Of a stretch of DNA of 39,023 bases, positions 38,111 through 39,023 are shown piece by piece. The stretch's first letter is position 1; each line of letters starts with the position of its first letter. The translations under genes and the position numbers were made by a program. The DNA comes from a virus. The notes beneath the pieces are model-generated. The model worked only from the letters and a program-made list of their open reading frames with translations. It did no database searches and was not told the DNA's origin. Location of the stretch: IMG/VR virus record IMGVR_UViG_3300042554_001993, positions 1 through 39,023 of that record, one strand, 5' to 3'.

Positions 38111-38785
38111 TTGGCTAGAGTCTTGGTGATTCCCGATACGCACTGCCCTGCGATGTTACCAAAGTTTCCGGGGTTTCTATCTAAACTCGAAAAGCAATAC
38201 AAATGCAATCGAGTCGTCCATCTCGGTGATCTGGTGGATAATGCCGCGATCAGCTACCACGAAAAGCACCCCGGACTTTCATCAGCGCCGGAAGAATATA
38301 AAAAAGCCAAGAAACAAGTAGCCGAGATTACCAAGCGATTCCCGAAAGCCGATCTGCTTATCGGCAACCACGATGCACTAACAACCAGACAAGCGGTAAG
38401 CATCGGACTTCTGCCTGAATGGCTTCGGGACTTCAACGACATATGGGCACTTCCTAAGGCTTGGAAAGTCCATTCTCGCTTTACCGAGATTGAAATAGAT
38501 GGTGTGATCTATATGCACGGTGACAGCGGAAAAGGCGGCCAATTCGGCGCTATTAAAACTGCGATGGCAAAATTCGGAAATGTCTGTATGGGCCATTTGC
38601 ACGCAGACTTCGGCGTGTTTTACTACGCCAACGCGAGGAATCGCGTTTTCGGTGTAGCGGCTGGATGCGGGGTCTGCCACAAAGCCCTGAGCCAGCAGTA
38701 CGGCCAAAAGTTTGTAAGAAAGCCAATTGTTGGGGCCGCCGTTATCCTTGACGGCCACCCTATCGTAATACCCATGAACCTGTAG
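38111..38785 (+). CDS. calcineurin-like metallophosphoesterase
   Basis: A 224-residue protein with the complete metallophosphoesterase motif set: IPDTHCP near residue 7, LGDLVDN near 38, IGNHDAL near 85, HGDSG near 138 and GHLHAD near 160. The TTG at 38111 follows the PhoH stop directly and has GAAGGT six bases upstream; no ATG is available. It may hydrolyse phosphodiesters or phosphomonoesters of nucleotides; the substrate is unknown. It is distinct from the Mre11-like enzyme, being shorter and with no ATPase partner nearby. Confidence 0.85.
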   Translation: MARVLVIPDTHCPAMLPKFPGFLSKLEKQYKCNRVVHLGDLVDNAAISYHEKHPGLSSAPEEYKKAKKQVAEITKRFPKADLLIGNHDALTTRQAVSIGLLPEWLRDFNDIWALPKAWKVHSRFTEIEIDGVIYMHGDSGKGGQFGAIKTAMAKFGNVCMGHLHADFGVFYYANARNRVFGVAAGCGVCHKALSQQYGQKFVRKPIVGAAVILDGHPIVIPMNL

Positions 38786-38798
38786 TTGAAAGCTCTGT

Positions 38799-39023
38799 AT
38801 GTCAATCGACGCATTCTTAACCGTCCACGGCCATCTCTACGACTGCGAGGGACGGTGCCTACAAAAACTAGCCGAGGGTAAAAAAGTCCTCGAAATAGGC
38901 ACGCACCACGGCAGAAGCGCGATTGCTATGGCCGCCACGGCTTGCCACGTTACCACGATTGACCACTACCAAGGGGACGGGCAGATCGGCGCTCCTTCGC
39001 TGCAAGAAGCCTCCTACAACATC
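38799..39023 (+). CDS. class I SAM-dependent methyltransferase, 5' part (truncated by window end)
   Basis: An open frame of 75 codons from ATG 38799 to the window end. GKKVLEIGTHHGRSAIAMA near residue 27 is the SAM-binding motif I with the E-x-G-x-x-x-G pattern, and VTTIDHYQGD near 51 is motif II with the acidic residue that binds the ribose. It resembles Methyltransf_24-type enzymes, as does the C-terminal domain of the fusion at 3635-5653. The substrate is unknown. Confidence 0.75.
   Translation, partial: MSIDAFLTVHGHLYDCEGRCLQKLAEGKKVLEIGTHHGRSAIAMAATACHVTTIDHYQGDGQIGAPSLQEASYNI

Overview
The window looks like part of a tailed double-stranded DNA phage (Caudoviricetes) or an integrated relative. 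It encodes an almost complete phage-type replication and recombination set: sliding clamp, clamp loader, family A polymerase, DnaB-like helicase, DnaG-like primase, gp32-like SSB, RecA-like recombinase, Mre11/Rad50-like pair, 5'-3' exonuclease, dNMP kinase and deoxynucleotidase. It also has a small-terminase-like protein, a PhoH-like ATPase, a sigma factor and HNH genes. There are no ribosomal or metabolic genes. The host cannot be read from the sequence; the Thr-rich linkers with GACC-type cysteine modules and a small secreted GR-rich protein resemble proteins I associate with Planctomycetota (inference).

Layout: 1-5653 (+) virion/surface genes ending in a large Thr/Cys-rich protein and a glycosyltransferase-methyltransferase-like fusion. 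5650-7051 (-) two more glycosyltransferases. 7048-16593 (-) recombination and replication: split Rad50, Mre11-like nuclease, UDG-like/exonuclease half of the polymerase, clamp, PD-(D/E)XK nuclease, flap exonuclease, RecA, nucleotidase. A strong terminator at 16623-16650 closes the transcript to its right. 16832-17693 (-) a 50-aa protein, a thermonuclease and a structured region with a tRNA-like RNA. 17694-26933 (-) SSB, mediator-like protein, clamp loader, dNMP kinase, polymerase half, three tiny membrane/secreted proteins, a LysR-type regulator, helicase and primase.

The most remarkable part is 27343-30429. Six complete attC-like sites (89-91 bp) and one half site punctuate a run of ten small genes. 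Each complete site folds into an imperfect hairpin with AAC/GTT ends and two extrahelical bases (G, then A) on one arm. Each cassette's first bases match the inverted R'' box of its own downstream attC (five of seven perfectly, two at 6/7), the expected signature of recombination at G^TT. No integron integrase is present in the window. All cassette genes run antisense to the inferred attC top strand, and several start codons lie inside the attC loops. I interpret this as an integron-like cassette array (CALIN) carried in a phage genome.

To the right, 30466-33704 (-) carries an RHH-like protein, SNF2 ATPase, zinc protein, sigma factor and HNH-type endonuclease. 33838-34729 (+) is a small three-gene island. 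34698-36999 (-) has a small-terminase-like protein, an HNH protein and a second, divergent family-A-palm protein. 37000-37456 is an intergenic, origin/promoter-like region with iterons and palindromes. 37457-end (+) has PhoH, a metallophosphoesterase and a truncated methyltransferase. Most minus-strand genes overlap by 1-10 bases (ATGA, TAATG), so they are probably co-transcribed and translationally coupled.
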